The notes under the pieces: model-generated
What the model was told of the DNA's origin: nothing
Seen by the model: the letters and a program-made list of their open reading frames with translations, nothing else
Databases searched by the model: none
Made by a program: the position numbers and the translations under genes
NCBI GenBank assembly: GCA_030847615.1
Contig: JAUMIR010000001.1
Coordinates: forward strand, 445,958,687-446,022,686
Origin: Gambelia wislizenii
Taxonomy: Eukaryota; Chordata; Lepidosauria; Squamata; Crotaphytidae
Direction of reading: 5' to 3'
DNA length: 64,000 bases
In this document: piece by piece, positions 21,825 through 32,620 of the stretch
How the letters are laid out: each line of letters begins with the position of its first letter
Position numbering within the stretch: the stretch's first letter is position 1

Positions 21825-21925
21825 TTGGACAGATTACAGTACCACAACTCCCAGAACCCTCTAGCAAGCATGGACTCTGGCCATGCTGGACGGGAAATTC
21901 TTGGGACTGTAGTGTAAGAGGTAAT
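21825..21925. mobile_element. palindromic MITE ('TCCCAGAA' type), worn
   Basis: ACCACAACTCCCAGAACCCTCTAGCAAGCATGG is opposed to CCATGCTGGACGGGAAATTCTTGGGACTGTAGT. It belongs with similar short palindromes at 46600, 61030 and 37185. Confidence 0.55.
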
Positions 21926-21929
21926 TTAC

Positions 21930-23335
21930 CTCGGGTCTAATTTGGACTGACCTTACTGCTATACTGCTAACTTTGTCCCTATGTTTTGATTCTGGACCAC
22001 TTTCTGAATTGGTAAGGCCTATTATAGCTGCTCTGTTTGTGTGCTGCCTAAAACAGGACATATAGCCCCATCCTGTGCATTTCCTATTTAATCTGTGATA
22101 ATCTGTGACCCCTTTGTGGATATTGCATTCTCCCACAACTAGTTAGAATCCTGCCCTACATTGTGGTGGTGGAGCACAGAAGAAAATGAGAGGATACTGA
22201 TTTAGGGCTCCTTACTGACTTCATTCCTGTTTCAGTGCATGCCACTTCTTTTGTAGGTGTGATAACATGACAGCTGTGAGCCCTGGGATAGGGAAGGCCC
22301 TGTGATTCCCCCTAAAGCTCCATCCCTCCCTGTCATTACCTCTCTGTCTCCACCTTTCCATAGGTATTGTCCCACCTCCTGTCTCTTCTAGGACTTCACT
22401 AGGCTGCTGCTATATCTTCAGGACCTGTCAGTGCTGGAAGGTACAAAACCAAGATGAACATGGGTGGAAGCATACATTAACATTCCAACGTTGCACTGCC
22501 TTCTCAGATCTCAGGAAAGAGGCCCCCACTTCATCCTTAAATGTATTTAGTTTAGAGGAGGGATAGAGAATCCTTTGTCCTCACAATGGTTTGGACTATA
22601 ATTCCCCAAACCCCTTACCATTAGCCATGCCAGCTGGACTATCTGGGAGTTGAAGCCTCAATCATTTCCCCACCCAAGCCTGTAGCTTTCACATCTCTCT
22701 CACTCTCTCTTTCTTCCAGACTGCAGCTTCTAATCTCACATGCAGGCAGATCCTTGTTGACATCATCTTTAGAGGGACTGGATTCTACCACAAAGTAGGG
22801 AAGGGGGAATATTAATTCCCAAACCAATCACTTCCAAGCCTGTTCTATGGGAAGTGAAAAATTTTACTTGACAATTGTGCCAAACCTAGGTTAAAAAAAA
22901 AACTGCTAACCAACAGCTTCTCTCCTCAGCTACATGGCAATCCATCAAACAAGAGGGTCCAGAAAGTACAAGTTCTTTTGGACATTTGGTACCAGATTAG
23001 CTCTGCTGCTTCCTTTAATTCAGCAAGGCTCTGCACAAGCTGGACAGCTGCCAGTCAGCCTGTCAAGAAGGAACTATTTTGGGAATTTTTACGATGGAAT
23101 AATATTTTTTTGGTAAACAAACGGAAAGCTGTTAAACAGGGACCTTCACCTCTCAGCTCCCGGTTCACCTCCCTCAGTGCTGCAATGCCACAGTGGTTGC
23201 ACTGTCCACCTCAGAGAGCTCCCTTCACTGCTCTAGTGGGGACAAAATAAACAGCAGCTTATTTGCTCTCTCTTCATTTAACTCTTCCACAACAAAAAAA
23301 TGTAGGGGAGGGCTGGGGAGAAAGGGAGAGAGGGA
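21930..23335. other. intergenic, mostly unrecognised
   Basis: A worn 'TTTGGACTATAATTCCC' MITE fragment lies at about 22590-22665. The rest shows no recognisable feature. Confidence 0.35.
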
Positions 23336-23399
23336 GGGAGGATGGATGGATGGATGGACAGAAGGAAGGAAGGAAGGAAGGAAGGAAGGAAGGAAGGAA
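23336..23399. repeat. (GGAT)n/(GGAA)n microsatellite
   Basis: GGAT units at about 23339-23358 followed by AAGG units to 23398. The open frames across it are artefacts of the repeat. Confidence 0.9.
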
Positions 23400-23430
23400 T
23401 TATGGTTCAATAAGCAGGATGAAGCTTTTA

Positions 23431-23622
23431 TTGTTGTGTGCCTTCAAGTTGTTTCTGACTTATGGCAACCCTACCTACCACTGGGTTTTCCTGGCAAGAT
23501 TTGTTCAGATAGTGGTTGCCTTTGCCTTCCTCTGAGGCTGAGAGAATATGACTTGCCCAAGATCACCCAGTGGGTTTCCATGGCTGAGTCATAGCATAAA
23601 CTACTACACCACGCTGACTCTA
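23431..23622 (-). mobile_element. Sauria-type SINE with perfect 12-bp target duplication
   Basis: Starts TTGTTGTGTGCCTTCAAGTTGTTTCTGACTTATGGC and ends CTACTACACCACGCTGACTCTA. The duplication ATGAAGCTTTTA is exact at 23419-23430 and 23623-23634. The copy has an internal deletion that removes part of the box B region. The intact duplication points to LINE-driven insertion that is not very old. Confidence 0.92.
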
Positions 23623-23634
23623 ATGAAGCTTTTA

Positions 23635-24005
23635 CTTACTGGATTTAACCTTTGAAAGTGCTCAAAGGCACCTTGGCTTTTAACCAGCAATTGGAATTCT
23701 GCACGAAGTGTGTTCTGCTCCTTATTTGAAATAGTCACACTGCTCCTCTCTTCTACTTTGCTATCAAGTACTTTAGATTTCAGGAGTGAAGCATGGCCAG
23801 GAGTATAGACATAATAAAGAGAAGTGTTTCTTGTTATGTTAGGCCAAATGGATTGGTCTAACTATTCCTTCCAAGAGAAAAGGATGAGGAAGAGTTCAGT
23901 AAATGGTCCTGCCAAACATACAGCCCGTCTTATGCATGGTTACTTGGAAGTCCTATGGCATTAGATGAAGCTCACTCTCAGGCACATCTTAATATACAGT
24001 AATTA
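23635..24005. other. intergenic, nothing recognised
   Basis: No recognised feature. Confidence 0.35.
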
Positions 24006-24340
24006 TAGTTGGCCCTTCACATTTCCTGGGGTTAGGGGTGCAGAAACCCCATTAAAGTGGAAAAACCATGGATACTTCTAGCCCCCCCCATTCAATTTAA
24101 CACACACACACAAACAATCTGTGGATTCAACCCACCACAGATGCCTTTGGAGCAACGGGGTTCCTTTGCAGGGCAGAAGCGGGTGACTGGGGGGCTTGCT
24201 GCTGCCTCTACTGCTGCCTTCCACCATTTTTAATATGGACTTACAACCCTCACCATGCATTTGCAGTCTCTCTGTCTTGCAAGACTTGCAGTCCCTATTA
24301 AAAGTGACATAGGGCAGGAGCGGAGATGGCAGCAAATAAT
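24006..24340. mobile_element. Tigger/pogo-like MITE, truncated
   Basis: Begins TAGTTGGCCCTTCACATTTCC after TTA, with interior ACCATGGATACTTCTAGCCCCCCC and the TTTAATATGGACTTACA block shared with 39939-40329 in inverted order. The right terminus is not found. Confidence 0.55.
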
Positions 24341-25350
24341 TTACAAATAATCAAATCTGCAAAAGTTAAACCCTTTTAGGCTGCAATTCTAAATGTACCT
24401 AGCAGTGAGTCTGGTATGGTTCACTACTGAATAGATATGCGCAAGAGTACACTCCTGCTGGTATTATATGGCCTGAAGTATAGATGTTCTAGTAGGAACA
24501 CACAAAATTCAAGAGAAGCTGGATACCAACAGCAAAGTGTTCCTACTCCCCTAAAACCACAAGACCTATGGAACATGTTTACATTCTCATTCTCCTGAAT
24601 CTGCTGCAGTAAAATAAGTGCATTGGTGCTTGTAAAATACATGGAGTTTCATAATATTATAGTGACCAATAGTGCAATTCCATATGTATCTTGTTAGAAA
24701 TCAGTCATATTTCATTCACTCAGTGGAGCTCACTCCCTGGTAGGGAGGTAAGTTGGAGTAGGGAACATACAGGTGTTGTCGGGTTGTAATTCCCATAATC
24801 TCTGTCATAGACAATGTTGAGGGATGATGGGAGTTGTTGTCTGTGACAAAAGGATTTTGCTGAGGGAGATTGGAGGCAACTGAAGAGGGTGAGGTGATGA
24901 GAAAGAGAGAGAGAGAGAGAAAGGGTGGGAATGAGAGGAGGTGGAGGTTTAAGTTATGCAGCAGTTTGAATTATAAGGAAAAATAATGTTACTCTGTAAA
25001 TCTAATGTTCTTGATGATGCCTAAAATAGCTCTAAAGATACAAAGTTACCCTTCCTTTGTAAATGAAAACTTTTCTGTTTTGGTACCTCTAGCCTGGACT
25101 GAATGTGTGGTTTGGGATCTCCGCAGCTAGATCACAGTCACCTGCTACCATTCAGCCCACACAAACACACCCTTCCTTCCAAACAAATGGTCCAGAACTA
25201 CTTTAAGGCCTTGATTGGGATCCAAATAAGGATCTTATAGTAAAAGGCTAAGATGGGTGACAAGTAACCCAAAGGAAGAATTCTGAGGCACCACCCTAAG
25301 AGAGTTTTTTGTTACCCAGTATACACTATTTGAGGGCCACACTGGTTCCC
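24341..25350. other. intergenic, mostly unrecognised
   Basis: A short worn palindromic MITE is visible at about 24775-24850 (GGTTGTAATTCCCATAATC against GATGATGGGAGTTGTTGTC), and a GA run at about 24901-24921. Otherwise nothing is recognised. Confidence 0.35.
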
Positions 25351-25354
25351 TGCA

Positions 25355-25537
25355 TGTATATGTATGTGCCATCAAATCACCTGTTAACTTATCAAGAACC
25401 CATGAATTTAATACGGTTTTCTTAGGCAATGAATACTTAGAGTTGGTTTTGCCAGTTCCTTCCTCTGAAATATAGCCCACAGTACCTGGTATGCATTGGC
25501 AGTTTCCCATCCAAATACTAACCAGGGTGGCTGCTGC
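25355..25537 (-). mobile_element. diverged tRNA-type SINE
   Basis: ATGTGCCATCAAATCACCTG, TTGCCAGTTCCTTCCTCTGAA and TTTCCCATCCAAATACTAACCAGGG give the order of an old SINE related in layout to the Sauria type but clearly different in sequence. Identification is tentative. Confidence 0.45.
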
Positions 25538-25593
25538 ATCTTTTTTTTCCTGATTCCTTATTCCTGATTTTTTAAAAAAGAAGACCATATTAA

Positions 25594-25800
25594 ACATACC
25601 ACACTGTTATAGCACTATATTTCACTTTAACTGCCATGGTAACATTCTGTGGAAATCTGGGGTTTGTAGTTTGGTGAGGCCCAAGACCTCTCTGACCGAG
25701 AAGTCCAAAATGCCTCTCCTTAAACTGCAAATTCCAGGATTCCATATGATGTTGCCATGGAGTTAAAGTGGAATATAGCACCATAACAGTGCAGTGATAA
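25594..25800. mobile_element. palindromic MITE of the 10225 type
   Basis: CACACTGTTATAGCACTATATTTCACTTTAACTGCC is opposed to GAGTTAAAGTGGAATATAGCACCATAACAGTGCAGTG, with GGTTTGTAGTTT in the left half. It is the same family as 10225-10448, but the GGAGATTTTC outer termini are lost. Confidence 0.75.
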
Positions 25801-26143
25801 AATACTGTAGTTACTTAGAAGTGATAACTGTGTAGAAGTTTTATAATATGTGAAGCAGCCTTGAGGAGATCTAAATACTGTAAGTTTGTTCATTGTATCA
25901 AAATGACTAAATTTGTTAGTCACATCTTATGACTGCAATAAAAACAGCAAGATTATAATATATATTATGTTCCTTTTCACCCAGAACATTATCCTAGCAA
26001 TATTCAGTTATGGATTGCTTCCAGCATATCACCAAAGGTATATAAAGTTACAATCTTAAAAGTAATTTTCCAAGCTCTGATCCAGGTTGTGTGAAACCAT
26101 CTGCCACACCAAGTGCATGATGTGTTCTAAAGTCCCCCTTCTA

Positions 26144-26182
26144 AAGGCAACAAACTATCAAACTGTGATAGTTTGTTGCCTT
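26144..26182. repeat. perfect 17-bp stem hairpin
   Basis: Arms 26144-26160 and 26166-26182 (AAGGCAACAAACTATCA and its exact reverse complement) with a 5-nt loop AACTG. It does not belong to a recognised MITE and does not extend further. Confidence 0.9.
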
Positions 26183-27734
26183 CTGAGACATTTTTCCCTT
26201 CACAGATTTCAGCTTCTAATGATGACCTACTTGGTCCTATGTTATTTGTGACTTTGTAATCTGTTCCCTTGGAAATAATGGGTGTAGCATCCCAAATGTG
26301 GTCTATGATTTCACTGCAGGATCAAGCAGAAGGAACAAATGGTTTCTTCTCTCCAAGTTCAATTTAGTCTTTTGTATTGGCAGAATTGTGGGGAGGGGGC
26401 CTGAAGTCCCAAAACCCACTGAGATCAAGGCTGATGTGATGAGTAGGGTGGGTGAGTTTTTACAATCAAGGAAAGTGATTTGCAGAGTGTATTGTAAAGG
26501 CTGGTGCAATGTTGCTTAACCCGTATTTACTTTTGATGTTTTAACTCTGGATTCCATCATATTGAGGTCCATTGTCTTCACTTGACTCACTTAATAACAG
26601 TTAAATAATCTAGTGTTGTAACATTTAAGTAACTTGGTGTTGCCCTGGAGACCTGTGCTTCTACAGGAACAAGGAGAAGAAAGCAGGCTTTTTGGAAGAT
26701 ATAAGGAGACACTGACATCAGGCAGCAGGGAGTTAAGTAATCCTGACAGAGGTTGCTTACAAACACAGAAGCCTCTGCTAACAACCTTGCTTTGTGTCAC
26801 TCGGAAGGATAAGCTCCAGTCCTTTCCGATTTCTCACCTGCCCAGACTGGTTGAGAGAGAAAATGTGTGTGTGTGTGTGTTTAAATTGAGGAATGAAAAG
26901 AAAACCACACCTATTGCTGCATATTCCCTTGTGCAGCATTAACCCTTCACTTGCAGGTAGCTTTCAACAGGATATCCCTGAATCATAAACTCTATGGATA
27001 TTTGGCAAAGGATACACATACCTCTGTGTGTATCTGTCCCCCTGAGGAATTAATCCTTCCCTGGCAAGGACAAGAATGCCTTGGAGCTAGTTTCTGGGAT
27101 AATATTAAACATTTGCTGACTGAGTCACCCCAGTAAGTATTCCTATGGTCCTAATCCATGTGAAATATGCAGTGGCCAGTGATGAGCTTGGATGTGGAGA
27201 AAGCCAGGTCCAAATCCCATTTGGTGGCTTTTGGCAAGCAAATATTTTTCCACCTAACCTATCACACAAGGTTGTTGCATTGATAGAAGGCTGCTCTGAA
27301 CTTGCTGGAGGAAAGGCAGATTAAAAATACTGAAATAAAAGTCCCTTTTTGCTGACATCGGTACGAAAATTCTGTGCTAAACTTATACCCTTTCATTCTC
27401 CGGGGATGGGACCCAAGGGGCCTACAATGCCCTACCTGGGTTTGGACACAGGAAGCTGAAGGAAGCCTGTTCCTATGCCAACTTGCAATACTTGAAAATA
27501 ACCTGTTCCTGCCTTGCTCTGAATCCTTGTTCTTCAGTGGTGAGGTAGATATTAACTAGGGTCAGGGCATTATTGGTTGCTGTGCTCTTTATGTGACATC
27601 CTGTCTCTAGGGATAATTGCCTGGCATGAAAGTTATCTTTTAGCACAAGGCAAAAAAACTCCCACAAACTTTTATTCACACAAACTTTACAAGATGATAC
27701 AACTGTAAGCTTTCATTTGCTCCTTTTTATCTTG
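26183..27734. other. intergenic, no recognised feature (1.55 kb)
   Basis: No recognisable repeats apart from a GT run near 26862-26880. A candidate place for conserved non-coding sequence on grounds of repeat absence only. Confidence 0.35.
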
Positions 27735-27835
27735 GTGTTTTATGGTTTTATTTATATATTTTATAATACTGTGAACTGTCCTGGAATATTTTTTTAAATG
27801 AAAACCAGTATATAAATATTTAAAATAAACAAAAC
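27735..27835 (+). mobile_element. LINE 3' end fragment
   Basis: ATACTGTGAACTGTCCTGGAA then CCAGTATATAAATATTTAAAATAAA is the common 'contains C-GGTATATAAATA' 3' end of reptile LINEs. 5'-truncated. Confidence 0.5.
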
Positions 27836-28029
27836 TCTAATCCCCTCTCTCTCCAATGGATAACCATTCATCCTTTCTTAAAAAGCACTCTTGTGTGAGT
27901 TCCTTGGTGGTAGCAATCCAACCCATTATCTTCTATAATCCAGCAGTTGGCCAATAGAGAAATATAAAACTGACAATACAAAATGTAGTCCAAAATGTTG
28001 AACCTATTTAGATTGCTGGAAGAGGGTGT

Positions 28030-28268
28030 AAGTTTTTAGCAATAGCAATAGCATTGATATTTTATATGCTGTACTGCTTATCAGAGCCAAAGCACTCCCT
28101 AAGCGGTTTACAGTGTTTTTTAGCTAATTGCCTCCAACAAGCTGGGTACTCATTTTACTGACCTATGGAAGGATGGAAGGCAGAGTCAGCCTTGGAGCCC
28201 TCTGGATTAAACTCATAACCTTGTGGCTTGCAGTAGTGGCATTTAACCACTGCACCACCAGGGCTCCC
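28030..28268 (-). mobile_element. tRNA-derived SINE with LINE-like tail
   Basis: On the minus strand it opens GGAGCCCTGGTGGTGCAGTGGTTAAATGCC (box A-like) and continues to a GGTTATGAGTTTAATCC box B-like stretch. It then has a body with GGCTGACTCTGCCTTCC and a tail with AAACCGCTTAGGGAGTGC-type sequence. The layout is that of a tRNA SINE different from the Sauria type. Confidence 0.65.
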
Positions 28269-28454
28269 GCTGCATCAGATCCTCTGCTAATGAGCTGAAT
28301 ATCTGTGTAATTCCAAAATGTGCCTAACTGCACATCAATTTCAATGAGTTTCAGTTTCCAAAGATGTATTCTATTGCATCTTGGCAACAAAGAAGAAAAA
28401 GGAGGAGGAAGAAAAGGAGGTATCTTGTGGCACCTTCAAGACCAGGCTTGTACA

Positions 28455-28570
28455 ACAGTAGCCTTCAAGATGTTTTTGGACTACAGTTTTCATAATCCCT
28501 CACCACTAACTATTTTGGCTACCACTGATGGGAATTATAAGCTAAAAACATCTTGAGGGCCACAGTTACC
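28455..28570. mobile_element. palindromic MITE ('GGACTACAGTTTTCATAAT' type)
   Basis: Arms CCTTCAAGATGTTTTTGGACTACAGTT and its opposed TATAAGCTAAAAACATCTTGAGGGCC are imperfect inverted repeats of the CCAGATGTTGGACTACA family. Confidence 0.65.
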
Positions 28571-28799
28571 CAGCTGTTCAGGATGAAAAAAATGATAATG
28601 GCATAAAATGTGTATTAGAATCCATTTCATCAAGGTTAGTGATGGTGCCACAAGTGAGAGTTTGTTCAGATGGTTGTCATGCATGCTTATTACTGCGTAG
28701 CCTGGGTTTGTGTTTTGTGCCAACTACTGTGGTATTCCAAGCTGCAGGTAAGGCAGCAACAGGCTCATTACTTGAGGTTTAGTCCAAAACTGTGGCCAT

Positions 28800-28925
28800 T
28801 ATGCAGGAACTCCATAATAGCTAAAACAACAAAAAGTTGTAGTACCTTAAAGTTCAACATTTTATTGGGCATCACCTTTTGTGAATTACAGCCTACTTCA
28901 TCATGCCATCTCCTTCAGGCATTTT
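28800..28925 (-). mobile_element. Penelope-like element 3' fragment
   Basis: Minus-strand reading gives TGATGAAGTAGGCTGTAATTCACAAAAGGTGATGCCCAATAAAAT followed by CTTTAAGGTACTACAAC. This is a characteristic 3' end of Penelope-like retroelements in vertebrates. Confidence 0.6.
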
Positions 28926-29257
28926 AGACAAAAAGGAGAATTTCTGGATAGGATAATACCATCACCCACTGAAGAATGTTGAAAACAGTGTTTAAACTGT
29001 TGCGGCTCAGTTTCAGCTTTTGCACCTGAAGGAAGTGGAAGCTGAAATGTTCTGCTCCTTTTATATTTTTTTAATTTCATATTTTAAAATTATTTTTGTT
29101 TGCTAATCATATCAATATCCACCTACCTACCTATTTGCCTATCTGTCCATCCAAATGATTCTAAACTGTGAATTTGAAATTGTGTGTTGACTGTTTTAAA
29201 ATGTTTGGGTTTACTTACTCTTTTAAATTGAGATATGTCTTTAATTGACATGTATAT

Positions 29258-29290
29258 TATTGTTGTTGTTGTTGTTGTTGTTGTTGTTAA
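29258..29290. repeat. (GTT)n microsatellite
   Basis: Uninterrupted TTG/GTT units from about 29261 to 29288. Confidence 0.9.
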
Positions 29291-29585
29291 TCTATTTCAG
29301 CAGAGTGATTCCTCACTTGTCCTAAAAAAGGACATTGCCTGATCAAGGAACTTTCCACCTTGTTTTTGCATCTTGTCCTGTGAACTCAGTATAGCATCCA
29401 CCGGTTCAGGAACCCTTTCACCAAACTCAGCGGCTTCCCCGCCCTTTCTTACATAACACTGCAGGCTACCCTCTTTTGTCACCCAAACAAAGGTGCTGCG
29501 CCTTAGTAAAATGCAGCTAATCCCGTCGTTGCATCACCACCGTTACCACCAGCTGGGATTTCCTGCCAGCCCTTTAGCTTCTCCT

Positions 29586-29665
29586 TGTTGTTGTTGTGTG
29601 CCTTCAAGCCGTTTCCGACTTCAGGCGACCCTCTCACGGGGTTTTCTTGGCAGGATTTGTTCGGG

Positions 29666-29718
<53 letters not shown>

Positions 29719-29756
29719 TGTTGCACCTTTGCCCAAAGTTACCAGTGGGTTTCCTT
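29586..29756 (-). mobile_element. Sauria-type SINE fragment expanded by a GT/GA microsatellite
   Basis: TTGTTGTTGTGTGCCTTCAAGCCGTTTCCGACTTCAGGCGACCCTC and TTCTTGGCAGGATTTGTTCGG are SINE. The body is then replaced by GTGTGTGTG (29666-29681) and GAGAGAG (about 29682-29718) runs before CAGTGGGTTTCC. The two microsatellites sit where the consensus has 'cagaggaggtttgcc'. Confidence 0.85.
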
Positions 29757-30005
29757 GCATTTTTCCTGGCTGTGAGGCCGTGTTCTGGAAGAGTTTCTTT
29801 CTGACGTTTCACCTGCATCTGTGGCTGGCATCCTCAGAGAATGGTTGCTTAGGTGTGTGTGTGTGTGTATGGAGTTGATATGCTGTGAACCCAGTAAATA
29901 TCTTGTGTATGGATGCACAGGTACATCAACTTGAGATAAGCAAGCAGAAAAGTTATTTATGGATGCCGGCCGTGAAAGCCTTCGACTTCACAGGGTTTCT
30001 ATAGC
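29757..30005 (-). mobile_element. Penelope-like element fragment
   Basis: CTGGCTGTGAGGCCGTGTTCTGGAAGAG, GACGTTTCACCTGCATCTGTGGCTGGCATCCTCAGA and GGCCGTGAAAGCCTTCGACTTCACA are shared with 37700-37860. The 'GAAACGTC' motif with surrounding block is typical for Penelope-like repeats in squamates. Confidence 0.6.
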
Positions 30006-30099
30006 CGAGCGGGAAAACTGAACCCGTGGTCTCCACAACACCCAAACCAATGCCCCTCGCTGGCTCTCCACTAGCTTTCTCCTGCTGAGAGAAAAAAAA

Positions 30100-30560
30100 A
30101 GAAAAAAGGACAGTGGCGCCCCTCACTCCAGCCCACGGCTACCCTGGCGAAGGACCTCCTCCTCTTCCTCTGTTTCTTCCCTCAAGACTTGTTTCTGTGG
30201 CCCCGCTTGGCTTTTCCACTTCATTTCCCAGCTCTGATGCAGCCCACTAAAGCCGGCTCTCTTTCCCGCCTCGCAGCCTCCTGCTTCCCTCCCTCCCTCC
30301 CTAATTTCTTTTGATTTCTCGGAAGAAATCCCGGCTGCTGGCCTCCTCCGGCTGCAGTGTTGTGATGTTGTTTTCCTTTGGTCGCTATGGGCAGGGAGGG
30401 CTTTCCACCGGGGAGAGAAAAAGGGCGGGAGAGGCAGGGAAAAGGGGCGGGAAGGGGAGCAGCGGGGAGCCCGAGAGGGACCAGGAGGCGGGAAGGAAGG
30501 AAGGAAGGAAGGAATCCTCCGGCTGCCCAGAGAGGGGCGGAAAGGATTTGGGGGGGGGGG
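30100..30560. promoter_or_regulatory. GC-rich, GC-box cluster; possible orphan CpG-type element
   Basis: A non-repeat GC-rich stretch with four GC boxes on the + strand (GGGCGGG at about 30423, GGGGCGGGA at about 30444, GGCGGGA at about 30487, GGGGCGGAA at about 30533) plus CCCGC and CGG motifs at 30250-30350. It contrasts with AT-rich surroundings and lies about 14.6 kb upstream of the JDP2 promoter island. No TATA box or exon is recognisable next to it. It could be an enhancer, an alternative first exon, or simply a GC-rich repeat relic. A GGAA microsatellite (30491-30513) is embedded. Confidence 0.4.
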
Positions 30561-30636
30561 GATTATGATTTTTTTTTTTTATGAGACCATTGTACTGAAA
30601 AATACATCCGACCCCAAAAGGCTGTAAGGGAGCTAG

Positions 30637-30856
30637 CAGGGCCGGTTTAAGGAATTTTGCCCCCCCCCCTGCAATGCTTTATTTGGGGGTCCCCATATGT
30701 TTATCTCAGGTCAATGTAACCTAACCTAACCTAAACTATTCACAGTACAGAATACTCAGATTATTACTAATAATGTTTCTGCAAGCAGAAGGTTATGACA
30801 GCCCCCCCCCCAATGATGGGCCCCCCTGTGGCTGCAGGGCCCTTAAGCTGGCTCTG
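30637..30856. mobile_element. hAT MITE, CAGGGCCGGTTTAAGG termini
   Basis: Ends CAGGGCCGGTTTAAGG and CCTTAAGCTGGCTCTG. The flanking 8-bp duplication is GGAGCTAG (30629-30636) and GGTGCTAG (30857-30864), 7 of 8 matching. The second copy is 54719-54924 with a perfect duplication. The inner AACCTAACCTAACC is part of the family. Confidence 0.85.
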
Positions 30857-30866
30857 GGTGCTAGAG

Positions 30867-30953
30867 CAGTGGCTCTTAAGCTTTTCTTTACCAGGATCCC
30901 CTTTAACTATTTTTTTGTTGCCATGGACCCCCAAGACTCAAGATTTAAAACCC

Positions 30954-30989
<36 letters not shown>

Positions 30990-31890
30990 TAATGCCTGGT
31001 TGTGGTGGTGGTGATGATGATGATAATACAATTACACCATCCATTAAACCTTCCCTCAAAGGCACTGGAGAGGGAGGGAAAACTTTTTTTCCTGGGGGTT
31101 ATCTCCATGGTCAAAATAACCCTCATAGAATCCTTCCTACCTGTCTAAATGGGATCCTGCATAAATCCACACTATTTGGAAGGAGGGGGATCCAAAACGA
31201 CAAAAACCATTCAGGAAAAGTCTTTGCGACTTTTCCCATGCGTTAAAGAAAACCATTCCTGTTAGTTTGGACTATCAAACGACAGGAAATTTGAAGGGAA
31301 GCACAAAGCTGATTTGCCAGGCGAGAGCAGGGGCAGGGCTTGCTAGCAGGGCAAGCCCCCGCTGCTGCCATGTTGGATTTTCGCCTTAATGGTCGCTCGC
31401 TAAGGCGATAAAATAGGATGGTTATTTTTTGTTTTGGTCTCTTATAAAATTGAAAAATTGCTCCATTGCTCCAGCACAGTTTGGATGACCTTAAAAAAAC
31501 AACACCAAATGGCAGCAACAAAGAACTAATGTGAGTAAATCACTCGTGGCCACCACCTGGAATGTGAGGCTTATGGGGGGCTCCCGAGGCAAAAAAAACT
31601 GTTAAGAAATATTGCTGCTCCTGCAAGATGCCAATACTATGAGGTACTCCAGGGTTTGTTTCCATGTGTAGATGAGCCCCTGCTTCTTCCTGCAAGTTTG
31701 TGGCTGGGGTAGATTGAATGGCAATGCGCAGGCCAAGGCAGCCAGCCTTCACCTTGGCACCTTGGTTCCAGTTACATGGCCACTCCACTGCAGGGAGGAG
31801 GTGGGCCAAGTAGCCTTTAAGCCTTTGCAGACCCCCTGTGAGGACTTCGCAGACTCCTGGGGGTCCACAGACCACAGTTAAGAACTACTG
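30867..31890. mobile_element. hAT non-autonomous element, 1024 bp
   Basis: Ends CAGTGGCTCTTAAGC and GTTAAGAACTACTG, which are imperfect inverted repeats of hAT type. The 8-bp duplication TGCTAGAG/TGCTAGAA (30859-30866 and 31891-31898) matches at 7 of 8 and overlaps the target duplication of the neighbouring MITE, so it inserted right at that junction. It holds an (AAT)n run at about 30954-30985. It also holds a segment (31365-31410) shared with 11164-11225. No transposase is seen. Confidence 0.8.
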
Positions 31891-32009
31891 TGCTAGAATT
31901 GCCACTCTCCCCATCACTCTGTGGCTCCTGTTCTTTTAAAAGATGCCCATGGAATCTGTAGCTCAGTTTGAAACAGCAGAGGAAAACATCAGGAGTGAAG
32001 CTGGTCTAC

Positions 32010-32100
32010 AACAGAGCTTGGAAAAGTTGGACAACAGCTTTCAAACACCCTCAGCAAGGATGGCCATGCTACCTGGGGGGTTCTGAAAACTGTTCTCTAA
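32010..32100. mobile_element. palindromic MITE fragment ('AGAGCTTGGAAAAGTT' type)
   Basis: ACAGAGCTTGGAAAAGTTGGACAACAG with CCCTCAGCAAGGATGGCCATGC and GGGGGGTTCTGAAAACTG belongs to the family at 46600-46720, 60490-60615 and 61025-61160. It is strongly worn. Confidence 0.5.
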
Positions 32101-32457
32101 AAATGAAATTTTTGTGATCTCTAATCAAGGGGCTATTCTCTGTGATCAGAGGAGGCTGTCTTGAAAAGTTATTTTAGCACAGTCCTGCACTGGTCTACTC
32201 GGGTGTACGTTTGTTGAGACTTATTTCCAAGAAATTCATATAGGATTCTTCAACCTTAAACCACAAACTTTTTAAAGAGTACTGAAGCCAATGCATTTCA
32301 CTGAAGCCAATGCATTTCACTGTATTTGTCACATTCCACCTTTGTACTAGGTTTGTAATTTGTGATGATTCATGGTTGAAACATGTACATTCAATGACAG
32401 ATTCATTTCAAAACAAATTGCATTTATTTATTTGACTGTTTGTTTATTATTTGAATT

Positions 32458-32620
32458 TAATGAACAACAACAACAACATTTATTTCTTACCTACCTCTCC
32501 CTACGGATCGTGGCAGGGAACAACACATTAACTCATTAACACATAACATTGGTTAAAAGCACATATCAGTTTAAGCCCACCTTCCAACCAAAACCATCAA
32601 GGGGATATACATGGTTTTCT
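32458..32620 (-). mobile_element. LINE 3' end fragment
   Basis: AACAACAACAACAACATTTATTTCTTACCTACCTCTCC, then GTGGCAGGGAACAACA, reads in reverse as a LINE 3' end with a GTT tail. It shows the same style as 11525-11650. Confidence 0.5.

Noticed and set aside
29493..29818. Frames with Glu-Arg or Leu-Ser repeats
   Set aside because: Translation of GA/GT microsatellites inside a SINE.
30715..30735. Telomere-like AACCTAACCTAACCTAA stretch
   Set aside because: Recurs at the same place in the hAT MITE copy at 54719-54924 and is not the vertebrate TTAGGG unit, so it belongs to the transposon.
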